A DNA stretch of 64,000 bases from Clostridium swellfunianum (GTDB taxonomy: Bacteria > Bacillota > Clostridia > Clostridiales > Clostridiaceae), in NCBI RefSeq assembly GCF_023656515.1, contig NZ_JAMOFV010000006.1, forward strand, positions 1,775,243 to 1,839,242, given 5' to 3'. The translations under genes and the position numbers were made by a program. The notes beneath the pieces were generated by a model. It saw only the letters and a list, made by a program, of their open reading frames with translations, had not been told where the DNA came from and made no database searches. Every line of letters starts with the position of its first letter. Position 1 is the first letter of the stretch. Shown here piece after piece: positions 44,191 to 54,168 of this stretch.

Positions 44191-45223
44191 CTAGTGAATA
44201 TTTAACTACTAAATCTAAAGTATTTAAAACAGCATCCAAATGAGTTCTTTCATAAGCATGAGAAGAAAATACTCCAGGTCCAATTAAAGCAGTTTTCATA
44301 TCCCATCCAGCTCTTAAAGCAGCTGAGGCATCTGAACCGTAGTATGGATATATATCAATTTTGTAGCCTATATTGTTTTTATTGCAAATTTCTATAAGCT
44401 TCTTTCTTAACTCTAAATCGTAAGGTCCTGAGGAATCCTTAGCGCAGATGCAGACATCAAACTCAGAAGAATTTTGGTCAAGGCCAGGAGCACCCATGTC
44501 TACAGAGATAAATTCTTTAGTATTTTCAGGTATAGATGCTGAAGCTCCATGTCCAACTTCCTCGTAATTGCTTATAAAGAAATTTGTAGTATAAGGAAGT
44601 CCTATATTGTTTTCAGCTAAATGCTTTATTGCATATAAAAGAACTGCTACGCTTGCCTTATCGTCTAAATGTCTGCTCTTAATAAAATCTTTTTCAGTTA
44701 TAACCGTTCTCGCATCAAAGCATATAAAATCACCAACATTAATACCTAACGCTTCTGTATCTGCTTTTGAACTTATTCTTTCGTCTAACACAACTTCCAT
44801 ATTTTCAGGAACTCTCTTTAGGTCAGTGGCTTCTTGACCGCTAATATGTACAGATGGCTTAGTGGTATGTATTGCACCTGTGTAAACTCTTCCATCTAAA
44901 GTTTCTATAGTACAGTTTTCTCCATCAATAGAAGACATCATAAATCCACCAACTGGCGTTAATGAAAGAGTTCCGCTTGATTTTATTCCCTTAACCATAG
45001 CACCTAAAGTGTCTACATGTGCTGAAAAGGTTCTTTGATAGCTATCATTCTTCCCTTTAAGGCTTATGATTAATGCACCTTTTGTAGTTATGATATATGG
45101 AACTTTTAAACTATCTAGCTCTGACTTTATAAAATCCATAATCTTGTGTGTATAACCTGTAGGGCTTGGTATGTTTAAAATACTTTCAAGATAATACTTT
45201 AGTTTTTCATTGTTATAATTCAT
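44183..45223 (-). CDS. M42 family metallo-aminopeptidase
   Basis: A 346-residue M42 peptidase (glutamyl aminopeptidase/deblocking aminopeptidase type) with two metal ions. Metal ligands: His in FSAHVDTLGAM, Asp in RHLDDKASVAVLLYAI, Glu pair in NYEEVGHGAS, Asp in SVDMGAP, His in SSHAYERTH. Probably finishes the breakdown of imported peptides in the cytosol, consistent with the Opp uptake system and amino-acid fermentation here. The start at 45223 is preceded by GGAAGGTGAAG. Monocistronic. Confidence 0.92.
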   Translation of the reverse strand: MNYNNEKLKYYLESILNIPSPTGYTHKIMDFIKSELDSLKVPYIITTKGALIISLKGKNDSYQRTFSAHVDTLGAMVKGIKSSGTLSLTPVGGFMMSSIDGENCTIETLDGRVYTGAIHTTKPSVHISGQEATDLKRVPENMEVVLDERISSKADTEALGINVGDFICFDARTVITEKDFIKSRHLDDKASVAVLLYAIKHLAENNIGLPYTTNFFISNYEEVGHGASASIPENTKEFISVDMGAPGLDQNSSEFDVCICAKDSSGPYDLELRKKLIEICNKNNIGYKIDIYPYYGSDASAALRAGWDMKTALIGPGVFSSHAYERTHLDAVLNTLDLVVKYSLEK

Positions 45224-45398
45224 ATAACTTCACCTTCCTATATTGATATTTAATTTGCAGTTAATTTTATATTTTCGAAATTATTTTACCATAACCCAGT
45301 TAAATTTTGAACAAAATTACATAAAAAACGTCAGTATATATGTAAAACAATTATATTTTATAGTATAATGTTAACGTGAATAGAAAGAGGGGATACAT

Positions 45399-46823
45399 AT
45401 GAAGAAAAAAACAATGTTGATTACAGTTGTTTCACTGCTTCTTGTTACTGGAGGAGCTGTTGGTGCGCGTGGTGGATACATGTATAATGCAGTAAAGGAT
45501 TATTCCAAGGTTATTTACCCTGAGGTGGCTATACAAGATATTAATCTATCGGGAAAAACAAAGGATGAAGCTGCAAAAATACTAAAAGAAAAATATGGTG
45601 ATGTTATTTTAAAGAAAAAGTTTACTATTAAAGGTGGGGAAAAGCTTTATACTATTGACTATGCAAAACTGAATGCTAGCTACAATATAGAAGAAGCAGT
45701 TAACCAAGCCTTTGCCTATGGAAAAGAACATAACTTTATTCAAGGCTATAAGCTTGTTAAATCACCACAACCTAAAAATATTGAACTTAAATTTTCTTAT
45801 GATGCTAAACCAATTAAAGAATTAGTTGCCGGCATGCAGAAGGAACTAGACAAAGCACCTGTTAATGCAACACTAGCATTTAGCGCTGGGAAGTTTTCAG
45901 TAACTCCAGAAAAGAACGGTGCAAAGCTTGATGCAGAAAAACTGGAGAAGGATATAATAAATAAAATAAATGGGGATATAAGTGGAGATTTAGATTTGGA
46001 AGCTCCTATTGATGTTTTACAGGCTTCAGTTACTGCAGAACAGCTTTCTAAAGTAAATACAAAATTTTCTACATTTAGTACAAGCTTTTCTGGTTCTACC
46101 GCAAATAGAATTGAAAATATAAGGTTAGCAACCAAAAGTATTAGTGGAAAACTTCTTATGCCTGGTGAAACCTTTAGCTTTAACGATGTTGTTGGACAAA
46201 GAACAGCTGCAAGAGGATACAAAGAAGCAGGAGTAATAGTAAATAATAAATTAGACTCAGGAATAGGAGGGGGAATATGCCAAGTTTCCTCAACTTTATA
46301 CAATGCGGTTATTAGAGCTAATATAAATGCAACAGAAAGAAGACATCACTCACTGCCATCTCATTATGTAGGATTAGGTATGGATGCAACTGTTGATTAT
46401 GGAAACATCGACTATAAATTTAAAAATACTCTTCAGTATCCTATATATATAGATGGATATTTGCAAGGTAATACCTTAATTTTTAATGTTTATTCAGATA
46501 AAAGTCTCACTGCAAAAACCTACGATTTAGTTAGCGAAACTTATGGTACAATAGAGCCAACTATTAAGTATGTTGATGATCCAAATATGTATGAAGGACA
46601 GACCGAAACTGTTCAAAAGGCTTCAATAGGCTATAAGGTTAAAGTTTATAAGAAAATATATGAAAATGGCAAATTCGTTGGTCAAGAAACAGTTTCAGAT
46701 GAGACCTATAAGAAGATTGATGGCCTAGTTAAGAGGGGGACAAAGAAGAAACCTCAAACTGAAGCACCTGCTCCAACAGTAAATTCTGCACCAGAACAAA
46801 CTCAACAAACACCACAACAATAG
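45399..46823 (+). CDS. VanW family protein with peptidoglycan-binding region
   Basis: A 474-residue surface protein. N-terminal membrane helix (TMLITVVSLLLVTGGAVG), a Peptidoglycan-binding_4 (YkuD-neighbour type) region between about residues 30 and 220, the VanW domain (FSTSFSGSTANRIENIRLA, LLMPGETFSFNDVVG, GIGGGICQVSSTLYNAV, RRHHSLPSHYVGLG, DATVDYGNIDYKFKN), then a G5-like segment (YDLVSETYGTIEPTIKYVDDP) and a Pro/Gln tail. VanW domains have unknown function and occur in vancomycin clusters and many clostridia; no van genes are nearby. AGAGGGG precedes ATG 45399. Confidence 0.92.
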   Translation: MKKKTMLITVVSLLLVTGGAVGARGGYMYNAVKDYSKVIYPEVAIQDINLSGKTKDEAAKILKEKYGDVILKKKFTIKGGEKLYTIDYAKLNASYNIEEAVNQAFAYGKEHNFIQGYKLVKSPQPKNIELKFSYDAKPIKELVAGMQKELDKAPVNATLAFSAGKFSVTPEKNGAKLDAEKLEKDIINKINGDISGDLDLEAPIDVLQASVTAEQLSKVNTKFSTFSTSFSGSTANRIENIRLATKSISGKLLMPGETFSFNDVVGQRTAARGYKEAGVIVNNKLDSGIGGGICQVSSTLYNAVIRANINATERRHHSLPSHYVGLGMDATVDYGNIDYKFKNTLQYPIYIDGYLQGNTLIFNVYSDKSLTAKTYDLVSETYGTIEPTIKYVDDPNMYEGQTETVQKASIGYKVKVYKKIYENGKFVGQETVSDETYKKIDGLVKRGTKKKPQTEAPAPTVNSAPEQTQQTPQQ

Positions 46824-46830
46824 AAATATG

Positions 46831-46858
46831 AGACAAGCATTAAGCTTGTCTTTATTTA
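46831..46858 (+). terminator. terminator after vanW-like gene
   Basis: GACAAGC-ATTAA-GCTTGTC stem followed by TTTATTTAT. Confidence 0.75.
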
Positions 46859-46975
46859 TATTTAAATAAACAAAATTATGTAAAATATGAAAGTTAATAG
46901 TAGAATTAAATTTATTTTTAGTATAATATTAGTTATATATTTAAAATTTTCAAATTTATACTGGAGGTAAAAATT

Positions 46976-47914
46976 ATGGATGCACAGCAATTAATAAAAA
47001 ATATTGTCTATAATGTTGAAAAGGTGATAATTGGTAAGAGATATGAGATTTATAATATTATGAAGGGAATCATAGCAGACGGACACATATTAATTGAAGA
47101 CGTACCAGGGGTAGGGAAAACCACACTTGTAAAAGCATTGTCAAAGTCTTTAAGTTTAACCTACAGCAGAATTCAGTTCACACCAGATTTATTACCTTCA
47201 GATATAACAGGAATATCAATATACAATCAAAAAACTATGGAATTTGAGTTTAGAAAGGGACCTGTATTTGCAAATATTGTTCTCGCGGATGAGATTAACA
47301 GAACCTCTCCTAAAACTCAGTCAGCACTCCTTGAAGTTATGGAAGAAAAGCAGGTTTCAGAAGGAAATGCAACTTACCATCTTGACAGACCATTTTTTGT
47401 ATTAGCTACCCAAAATCCTATTGAAAGCGAGGGAACCTTTGTACTTCCCGAGGCTCAACTGGATAGATTTATAATGAAAGTAAGCATTGGCTACCCAGAT
47501 AGAAAGGATGAAGCCAATATCCTTAAGATTTATAGAAACAATCAACCTCTTGAAGAAATAGGAAGAGTTGCAGGGGTTGAAGATATATTAGAACTTCAAA
47601 AACAGGCTAGAAATGTTTATGTTACAGATGAAATAAACGAATACATAGCAAGCATTGCTGATGCAACACGAAATAATAAATATTTAATTCTAGGAAGCAG
47701 CACAAGGGCTTCTCTGGCTCTGCTAAGAGTTGCTCAAGCATCTGCATTAATCAATGGACGAGATTACGTTATCCCAGAGGATGTAAGAGAAAATGCTCTA
47801 CTAGTACTTAGTCACAGGTTGAGTGTTTCCGCACTTGCAAGAGCAAGCAATTATGATAGTAATTCAGTAATTATAGATATTTTAAAAACTGTATCAGTGC
47901 CAAAGGTGAAGTAA
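46976..47914 (+). CDS. MoxR-family AAA+ ATPase
   Basis: A 312-residue MoxR ATPase. Walker A GVGKTTLVKA, Walker B IVLADEINR, sensor 1 LATQNPIES and arginine finger region RLSVSALARA. MoxR proteins act as chaperone-like remodelers of envelope or metal-containing complexes and are typically encoded with DUF58 and transglutaminase-domain proteins, exactly as here. TGGAGG precedes ATG 46976. The stop is 1 base before the next gene, so it is the head of a three-gene operon. Confidence 0.94.
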   Translation: MDAQQLIKNIVYNVEKVIIGKRYEIYNIMKGIIADGHILIEDVPGVGKTTLVKALSKSLSLTYSRIQFTPDLLPSDITGISIYNQKTMEFEFRKGPVFANIVLADEINRTSPKTQSALLEVMEEKQVSEGNATYHLDRPFFVLATQNPIESEGTFVLPEAQLDRFIMKVSIGYPDRKDEANILKIYRNNQPLEEIGRVAGVEDILELQKQARNVYVTDEINEYIASIADATRNNKYLILGSSTRASLALLRVAQASALINGRDYVIPEDVRENALLVLSHRLSVSALARASNYDSNSVIIDILKTVSVPKVK

Positions 47915-47915
47915 A

Positions 47916-49094
47916 ATGTTTAAGATGAACATTAAATATATAGTACTTATGTTTTTTTCTTATATATTTGCTTTAGTTCAGGGAGGTAACCTTCCGTATA
48001 GGATATTTCATGGTCTACTTCTGACTTTTTTAATCAGCTTGCTATACATCCTGTTTAAACCAAAGAATATAATTGTGCAGCTAAAATTTAATAAAGCTGT
48101 ATACTGTACGGGAGACAATCATGAATTTACAACTATTATAAAAAATTACGGAATTATTCCAGCTCCATACGTGGTTTTAAAAAATAAAACTCTAGCAAAG
48201 ATAAGTCCCAAATACATCGGTGATGCGGTATGGCTTGGGATTGATGAAAGCAAGTGGCTAAAAACTATAGTACGGTTTAATTCAAGAGGCATATATAATT
48301 TTGGAGAAATCAATTTGAGTATTAGTGATTTATTCTCAGTATTTGAACGGAGTAAAAGTATGAATTTGAGCTTTCCTGTAAAGGTTTATCCTAAGATATA
48401 TGAATTGGATAAATTTTTGATAAAAGGGAGTGACATCTTTAAAAATGCAGTTAGCAGCAAAACTACAATTGAAGACTTGTATAGTACAAAAGATATAAGA
48501 AAGTATTATCAGGGTGATAACTTAAAAAGAGTTAATTGGAAGGTTAGCGCAAAGCATGGAGAGCTTTATGTAAGAGATTTGGATACAGTGTCAGGCGAAG
48601 AGAGCAATCTGTTTCTTGATATGAGCAAAGACAATTTTTTTAATGACAATAACGAAATGATTGAAGAACAGCTAATAGATTTATGTGTATCAGTAGTAAA
48701 TTATATGGAGCTTAAGGGAATAAAGGTAAAACTATTTATAAATGCTTCAATTGAAAGGCGGTTTGAAATAGACAGCAGAGATGATTTTGGAGAGCTTATG
48801 GAGTTTTTTATCACTCATAAAAGCGATAGTGAGAAAAGTTTTGCAAAATTCTTGAATTCAAATTCCACTAAAATACCAAAACTAAGCTGGTTAGGCATAA
48901 TATGTATTGGAGTGAGTAAAGAACTAAAGGATATCCTTATAGTTTTAAAGGACAGAGGATATAACATAACTGTATTTTATTGTGCTAGTGAGTTGAATGA
49001 TTTGAGTAATTTAGACATTCTCAAAAGGGTCGGTATAGACTGCTGCAGCTTTAATGAGATTGTAAACAAAAAAGAAAGCAGGGTGAGAAAATGA
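47916..49094 (+). CDS. DUF58 domain protein
   Basis: A 392-residue protein with two N-terminal membrane helices (IVLMFFSYIFALVQGG and LLLTFLISLLYILFKP), a Ig-like middle region and the DUF58 signature GDNLKRVNWKVSAKHGELYVRD followed by a von Willebrand A-like segment. MoxR-DUF58 pairs are envelope-linked; a vWA-type MIDAS may help recruit partners. It starts 1 base after the MoxR stop and overlaps the next gene by 4 bases. Confidence 0.92.
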   Translation: MFKMNIKYIVLMFFSYIFALVQGGNLPYRIFHGLLLTFLISLLYILFKPKNIIVQLKFNKAVYCTGDNHEFTTIIKNYGIIPAPYVVLKNKTLAKISPKYIGDAVWLGIDESKWLKTIVRFNSRGIYNFGEINLSISDLFSVFERSKSMNLSFPVKVYPKIYELDKFLIKGSDIFKNAVSSKTTIEDLYSTKDIRKYYQGDNLKRVNWKVSAKHGELYVRDLDTVSGEESNLFLDMSKDNFFNDNNEMIEEQLIDLCVSVVNYMELKGIKVKLFINASIERRFEIDSRDDFGELMEFFITHKSDSEKSFAKFLNSNSTKIPKLSWLGIICIGVSKELKDILIVLKDRGYNITVFYCASELNDLSNLDILKRVGIDCCSFNEIVNKKESRVRK

Positions 49095-51361
49095 GCTTTC
49101 TTAAAAATAATAAAATCTACATGCTGTTAATATACATAAATATTTTATTTGTTGTAACACTAGCAAAAATAAGTTATAAGATAGAAAATTTAAACTATGG
49201 CTTTATTTCAGCACTGATACTCACCGGAATGCTTTTTTGCTGGATTACTAGTTCTGTTAGAAAAAAATCAGTGAAGCTTGGAGTTGTTTTATTAATTATT
49301 GCTGTAACTATCTTCTATTATTTTTCAAAAACTGATTACGTAAACTCTATGTTTAGTAAATACATTATAGAGAATTTTAATATTATAAATTCTCTAGTTG
49401 CACAAAATAAAGCTACTGACTATAATAACTATTTGCCTATATTCATTATAGTTATTCCGGTTTTAACTTATATAATGATGTATTTGACAACCCGAGGTCT
49501 TCCTAATTTCACTATCATAGCTATTCTTACAATGCTGATAACACTTTGGTATCTAGGTTATACAGAGGAAATAAAAAAATATCTTTTTCTTTATGTTTTT
49601 ATTACTCTGGTAACATACAGTATTAATGAATTTGTTAAAAAAACAAAAAAGTTAACCAAAAGCGGTATAAAAGTTGGAATAAGAGGCACCAGCCTAATTA
49701 TATATACAGTTGTTTTAAGCCTAATAATTGCGGGAATTTCAAATCTGCTGCCTCAAAGCTATAAAGGTAAATATGGATCGGATATTCAAGGCAGATTTTA
49801 CAATAAGTTTGGTAATAGAGCTGAAAATGGAGAACAAAAGGGAAAGAAGTATAAGTATGATTTATCTTTTTCAGGCTATGAAAGCACAAAGCTTGGAGGT
49901 CCCATAACTTTAAATAAGCTTGTTGCATTTAGAGTAAGAAGTGATAAGCCTTACTATTTAAAAGGAAGCGTTAAGGATTTTTACGATGGATACTCCTGGA
50001 GTCAGAGTGAAAAAAAATATACTTCAAGAGTAAGGCCTGAGGATTCAATGCTTGTAGATTTATTTTCCAAAGACTATGCAGATGCCACCAATGAAATAGA
50101 GATTCATCCTGAAGAATTGAACAGTTCTACTATTTTTACCCCAATGCTTTCTTTCAACGTAAACTTAGACATGGATTATATTTTCTATGATGAAGCATCT
50201 ACTTTTATGAGCAGCGGTATAATAGAAAAACCTTATACGGTATATTTCTACGACTTAAATAGTAGAGCAGCAAGGCTTCTTAACAGTGGAAACTCTTCAC
50301 AATCATATAGAGAGACTGATAATGAGCATTATAATAGCTCTTATAAGAAGTATCTTCAAGTGCCAGATAATATAAGTCAAAGGGTGTATGATCTTGTAAG
50401 TAGCCTTACAAAAGGTAAAAAGACTAATTTTCAAAAGGTTCAAGCAATTAGAGAATATTTAAATAAAGCATTTCCTTACACACTAAAGGTTAGCTCTATA
50501 CCAGAAGGTCAGGAGTTCTTGGATTACTTTCTTTTCACAGAAAAAAAAGGATATTGTACTTACTTTGCCACAGCTGAAACAATAATGTGTAGAATAGCTG
50601 GCATACCTGCTAGATATGTAGAGGGCTTTAATATGGGTCAGGAGAAAGACGAGAATGACTTTTATGTAGTAAGAAACGAAAATGCTCATGCTTGGACGGA
50701 AGTCTTATATAAAGAGGATACGAATACAGGTATCTGGTATACAGTAGATGCGGTGCCTTATGCAGTTGAAGCAATACACCAAGAGGAAAAAGAGGCAGAG
50801 CTAGAACAAAAGCCTGACCCAGTGCAGGAAGTGGAACCTAATATTGATATTCCTAAAAAGCCTCAGGATGCTAGTAATGAATATTCTTCATCAGTTACTA
50901 AATATGGCTTGGTCGTTCCACCATTACTATTAAAGATTATTAAATTTTTATCTGTTTTGGTTTTCGTAAATACAGTGATTTTTTTGATATATTCTAGAAG
51001 GAAAACTTTTATTATAAACAATCAGAGTATTATTCCCTTATATAAATATTCATTGGATCGACTTTCAGTTATAGGGTATAATCAATCTGAATATGTACCC
51101 GAATTGGAAGCGCTAGAGAAAATGCCTGCTAATCTGTCAGAAAGAATTAAGGAGGTAGCTGAGTTAGCTTACAGGGAATACTATGGCAGTAAGGCTCCTG
51201 TTCAGTACGATAAGAGTGCTTATTACAATTTTATTGAGGAATACATAAAAAGACAGCAACCTACCCTAAGATATCTGTTAAAAAAGTATTATTTTTCTAA
51301 TAAAATACCTTTGATTTTTAAAAAAATTATGGTATTATATAGAAAGATAAGACTTAAATAA
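49091..51361 (+). CDS. transglutaminase-like domain membrane protein (TgpA-like)
   Basis: A 756-residue polytopic protein. About eight N-terminal helices up to residue ~215, an extracytoplasmic domain, then the transglutaminase core with Cys in KKGYCTYFATAE, His in NAHAWTEVLY and Asp in TVDAVPY, then a Pro/Glu-rich linker, another helix (LLLKIIKFLSVLVFVNTVIFLI) and a C-terminal DUF4129-like region. TgpA-type proteins cross-link or cleave wall/protein substrates outside the membrane and work with MoxR and DUF58 partners. 4-base overlap with the preceding gene. The tRNA-Leu follows only 6 bases after the stop, and no terminator separates them. Confidence 0.92.
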   Translation: MSFLKNNKIYMLLIYINILFVVTLAKISYKIENLNYGFISALILTGMLFCWITSSVRKKSVKLGVVLLIIAVTIFYYFSKTDYVNSMFSKYIIENFNIINSLVAQNKATDYNNYLPIFIIVIPVLTYIMMYLTTRGLPNFTIIAILTMLITLWYLGYTEEIKKYLFLYVFITLVTYSINEFVKKTKKLTKSGIKVGIRGTSLIIYTVVLSLIIAGISNLLPQSYKGKYGSDIQGRFYNKFGNRAENGEQKGKKYKYDLSFSGYESTKLGGPITLNKLVAFRVRSDKPYYLKGSVKDFYDGYSWSQSEKKYTSRVRPEDSMLVDLFSKDYADATNEIEIHPEELNSSTIFTPMLSFNVNLDMDYIFYDEASTFMSSGIIEKPYTVYFYDLNSRAARLLNSGNSSQSYRETDNEHYNSSYKKYLQVPDNISQRVYDLVSSLTKGKKTNFQKVQAIREYLNKAFPYTLKVSSIPEGQEFLDYFLFTEKKGYCTYFATAETIMCRIAGIPARYVEGFNMGQEKDENDFYVVRNENAHAWTEVLYKEDTNTGIWYTVDAVPYAVEAIHQEEKEAELEQKPDPVQEVEPNIDIPKKPQDASNEYSSSVTKYGLVVPPLLLKIIKFLSVLVFVNTVIFLIYSRRKTFIINNQSIIPLYKYSLDRLSVIGYNQSEYVPELEALEKMPANLSERIKEVAELAYREYYGSKAPVQYDKSAYYNFIEEYIKRQQPTLRYLLKKYYFSNKIPLIFKKIMVLYRKIRLK

Positions 51362-51366
51362 TTTTA

Positions 51367-51449
51367 GCGGATATGGCGGAATTGGCAGACGCACCAGTTT
51401 CAGGTTCTGGCGGGAAACCATGCAGGTTCGACTCCTGTTATCCGCACCA
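51367..51449 (+). tRNA. tRNA-Leu (anticodon CAG)
   Basis: GCGGATA pairs with TATCCGC; long variable arm typical of class II tRNA; anticodon loop TTCAGGT gives CAG (reads CUG); T-arm CAGGTTCGACTCCTG; CCA encoded at the 3' end. It begins 6 bases after the transglutaminase gene. Confidence 0.95.
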
Positions 51450-51464
51450 AATTTAATTATGTTG

Positions 51465-51498
51465 ATGCCCATGGAACTAAACTCCATGGGCATTTTAA
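51465..51498 (+). terminator. intrinsic terminator after tRNA-Leu
   Basis: ATGCCCATGGA and TCCATGGGCAT perfect stem followed by TTTT. Confidence 0.85.
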
Positions 51499-51647
51499 AT
51501 TTGATTTTATCTGCAGTGAAATTTAATCAATGAAAGTTCAATTAATAAAAATATGTGCTTAGTAAAAATTGATTTTTTTGATAGGTTGTTATATTATTAA
51601 AAAAAGACAAGCTATAATCATGTAATAGGGGAGTTTAAGGGGAAGCT

Positions 51648-52676
51648 ATGAATGTACGAGTTAAAAACAAAAGAAGGTTTGGACTGTGGTGTATTGTTTT
51701 TTTGTTAATGTTTTTGAACTTGATTTTCGCAATTAATAAACGTTTGTCGAACGATAGTACTATTTCTAAAAAACAAAAGATTGCTTTAAACTATAAGGTA
51801 TTAGCTGGTGATAAGGATGGAAGTATAACTTACTCAGAAAGCAAGTATTTCAAAAAATATATAATAGATTGTAAAAGCAATAACTCACTGGTTAAGTGGG
51901 AAGAAGGCAAGGAATATATAGACATAAGTCTTAAAAAGGATGAAATAAAAAAGCTGAACATTAAAGTGGAGGAATCCTCTGAAAACAAAGATATTTACTA
52001 TGATGATTCTTCAAATAACTTAATGATTAAAATAAAAAAGGCCTATAATGAAAATAACTTTGTTAATGTAGACAGCAATGACGCTAAAAAAATCGTTGTG
52101 CTAATAGCAAAAGAAGAAAAACCTTTTAGAGCCACTGTGGTACTAGATGCAGGCCATGGCGGGGAAGACAAAGGTGCCAGTTATAATGGCCTCTTCGAGA
52201 AGGATATAACTCTTAAAATTGTAAATTTCACATCAGAGGAGCTAATGTTTAACGGTTTTAAGGTTGTAAAAACAAGAGAAAAGGATGAACTCTTGTACTT
52301 AAACCAAATTGCTAAAATAGCTAATGAAGCTTCAGCAGACTTATTTGTATCTGTTCATATTAATAGTAATAAAATAGATAAATATAAGGGAGTTTCGGCT
52401 TATTATTATGATGTTAATGGTTTTCAAAAGGATGAAAGAATAAAACTTGCACGAACTATTCAGAAGGAACTTATTAAAAATGATAACTGGGAAGATAGAG
52501 GAATAGCCAGAGAAAGCTTATCTGTTTTAAGAAATTCAGAAGTTCCATGTGTCTTACTGGAACTAGGCTTTATAAGTAATTATGAGGATAGAAGTAAACT
52601 TATGAAAGATGAAGTATTGAAAAATTTTGGTATAAATATTACAAAAGGTGTTTCCAATTATTTTTCTGCTGAATAA
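51648..52676 (+). CDS. N-acetylmuramoyl-L-alanine amidase (CwlD-type, Amidase_3)
   Basis: A 342-residue wall amidase. Membrane anchor (LWCIVFLLMFLNLIFAIN), a lead region of about 130 residues, then zinc-binding Amidase_3: His in DAGHGGEDKGA, Glu in GLFEKDITLKI, His in FVSVHINSN, catalytic Glu in CVLLELGFISN. Cleaves the bond between muramic acid and L-Ala; CwlD removes stem peptides for muramic lactam in spore cortex, and this could be that enzyme. GGGGAAG precedes ATG 51648. Confidence 0.9.
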   Translation: MNVRVKNKRRFGLWCIVFLLMFLNLIFAINKRLSNDSTISKKQKIALNYKVLAGDKDGSITYSESKYFKKYIIDCKSNNSLVKWEEGKEYIDISLKKDEIKKLNIKVEESSENKDIYYDDSSNNLMIKIKKAYNENNFVNVDSNDAKKIVVLIAKEEKPFRATVVLDAGHGGEDKGASYNGLFEKDITLKIVNFTSEELMFNGFKVVKTREKDELLYLNQIAKIANEASADLFVSVHINSNKIDKYKGVSAYYYDVNGFQKDERIKLARTIQKELIKNDNWEDRGIARESLSVLRNSEVPCVLLELGFISNYEDRSKLMKDEVLKNFGINITKGVSNYFSAE

Positions 52677-52700
52677 AAGTAGTTATATAGTCAAATATAA

Positions 52701-52730
52701 GCACGAGGTAATTCTCGTGTTTTTTGTTTA
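52701..52730 (+). terminator. intrinsic terminator
   Basis: CACGAG and CTCGTG stem followed by TTTTTTG. Confidence 0.75.
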
Positions 52731-52791
52731 TAAGTAGAACATTTGTTATAATCAAAATATAATAAATCAGATTCACAGGAGGAAATGAAGA

Positions 52792-53610
52792 ATGTTCAAA
52801 TTAATATGTTTAGATATGGATGGTACACTTTTAAATAGCAGAGGGGAAGTGAGCCAGCGAAATCTTAGAGCTATTAAGCTTGCCCATGGGAAGGGTGTTA
52901 AAGTTACTGTATGCACAGGCAGGTTGTTTACTTCAGCAAGATTCTACGCTGATATGCTTGGTGTAGAAGTGCCTGTTATAGCTTCAAATGGTGCATATAT
53001 AAGGGAAAAAGATAAAAACAAGGTTATATATAAGTCAGTATTAGGTTATGAAAACTCTAAAAAAATTCTTGAGGTATATAAAAAACATAACATAACTTTT
53101 TACTTTAATACATGCGATACAGTGTTTATGGAAAGATTTGATCCTGAAAATGGTTATGTAAAAATAAATAAGACTCTGCCAAAACACAATCAGATAAATA
53201 TTAAAGTTATAGAAGAATGGGATAAGACATTAATGGAATATGAAGATGAGATCTTAAAATGTATTTGCATCGATAAGGATTCTGATAAAATTATAAAGGC
53301 GAAGCGAGATTTACTGAAATTAAAGGAACTGGAGGTAGTAAGCTCTGCTAGCAACAACATTGAAGCTATGGTAAGTGGAGTTTCAAAAGGGAGAGCCGTT
53401 GAAGTTTTAGCTGGGTTCTATGACTTTAAAAGAGAAGAGATTATGTGTATTGGAGATAATGAAAATGACATATCCATGCTTCAGTATGCAGGAATGGGAG
53501 TGGCAATGAGAAATGGTGAGAATGAAGTAAAGGAAATAGCAGACTACGTTACTGATACAAATAATGATGATGGTGTTGCGAAAGCTATTGAGAAATTTGT
53601 ACTCAATTAG
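52792..53610 (+). CDS. Cof-type HAD-IIB family phosphatase
   Basis: A 272-residue HAD hydrolase. Motif I LDMDGTLL with the nucleophile Asp, cap domain, and motif IV GDNENDISMLQYAGMGVAM. Dephosphorylates a small phosphometabolite, identity unknown. GGAGG precedes ATG 52792. Followed closely by trmL but with a promoter-like gap of 76 bases. Confidence 0.9.
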   Translation: MFKLICLDMDGTLLNSRGEVSQRNLRAIKLAHGKGVKVTVCTGRLFTSARFYADMLGVEVPVIASNGAYIREKDKNKVIYKSVLGYENSKKILEVYKKHNITFYFNTCDTVFMERFDPENGYVKINKTLPKHNQINIKVIEEWDKTLMEYEDEILKCICIDKDSDKIIKAKRDLLKLKELEVVSSASNNIEAMVSGVSKGRAVEVLAGFYDFKREEIMCIGDNENDISMLQYAGMGVAMRNGENEVKEIADYVTDTNNDDGVAKAIEKFVLN

Positions 53611-53686
53611 TCTCTCTTTACTAAAACAAATTTATAGGATAATATTAATATGTTGTAGTAAATTTTAACATTAGGAGGCAATTAAC

Positions 53687-54154
53687 TTGAACTTAAATAT
53701 AGTACTATTTGAACCTGAAATTCCGCAAAATACCGGCAATATAGCAAGAACCTGCGTGCTTACAAACTCAAAGCTTCATCTTATAAAGCCTCTAGGTTTT
53801 AGCCTTGATGAAAAACATTTGAAGAGAGCAGGGCTTGATTACTGGCAGTATTTAGATATGGAAATACATGAATCCTATGAAGCCTTTAAAGAAAAATATA
53901 AGAATGGAACATTTTATTTTTCAACCACAAAAGGCAGTAAGCTTTACACAGAAGTGCAATATAATGAAAATGATTTTATTATATTTGGAAAAGAATCTGC
54001 TGGGCTTCCAGAATACATAAGAAACAGCAACGATGGAGCCTTAATTAGAGTTCCTATGCTTCAGACAAGTACTCGTTCGCTAAATCTTTCTAATACAGTA
54101 GCAATAGTTGCTTATGAAGCAATGAGACAAATGAGCTTTCCAAATATGAAATAA
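53687..54154 (+). CDS. trmL: tRNA (cytidine/uridine-34-2'-O)-methyltransferase TrmL
   Basis: A 155-residue SPOUT methyltransferase that methylates the wobble ribose of tRNA(Leu) species. N-terminal NIVLFEPEIPQNTGNIARTC, knot IIFGKESAGLPEYIRN and the C-terminal RVPMLQTSTRSLNLSNTVAIVAYEA are all diagnostic. Starts with TTG 53687 after TAGGAGGC. Only 14 bases before the degV gene, probably co-transcribed. Confidence 0.95.
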   Translation: MNLNIVLFEPEIPQNTGNIARTCVLTNSKLHLIKPLGFSLDEKHLKRAGLDYWQYLDMEIHESYEAFKEKYKNGTFYFSTTKGSKLYTEVQYNENDFIIFGKESAGLPEYIRNSNDGALIRVPMLQTSTRSLNLSNTVAIVAYEAMRQMSFPNMK

Positions 54155-54168
54155 AGGGAGAAGGTTAG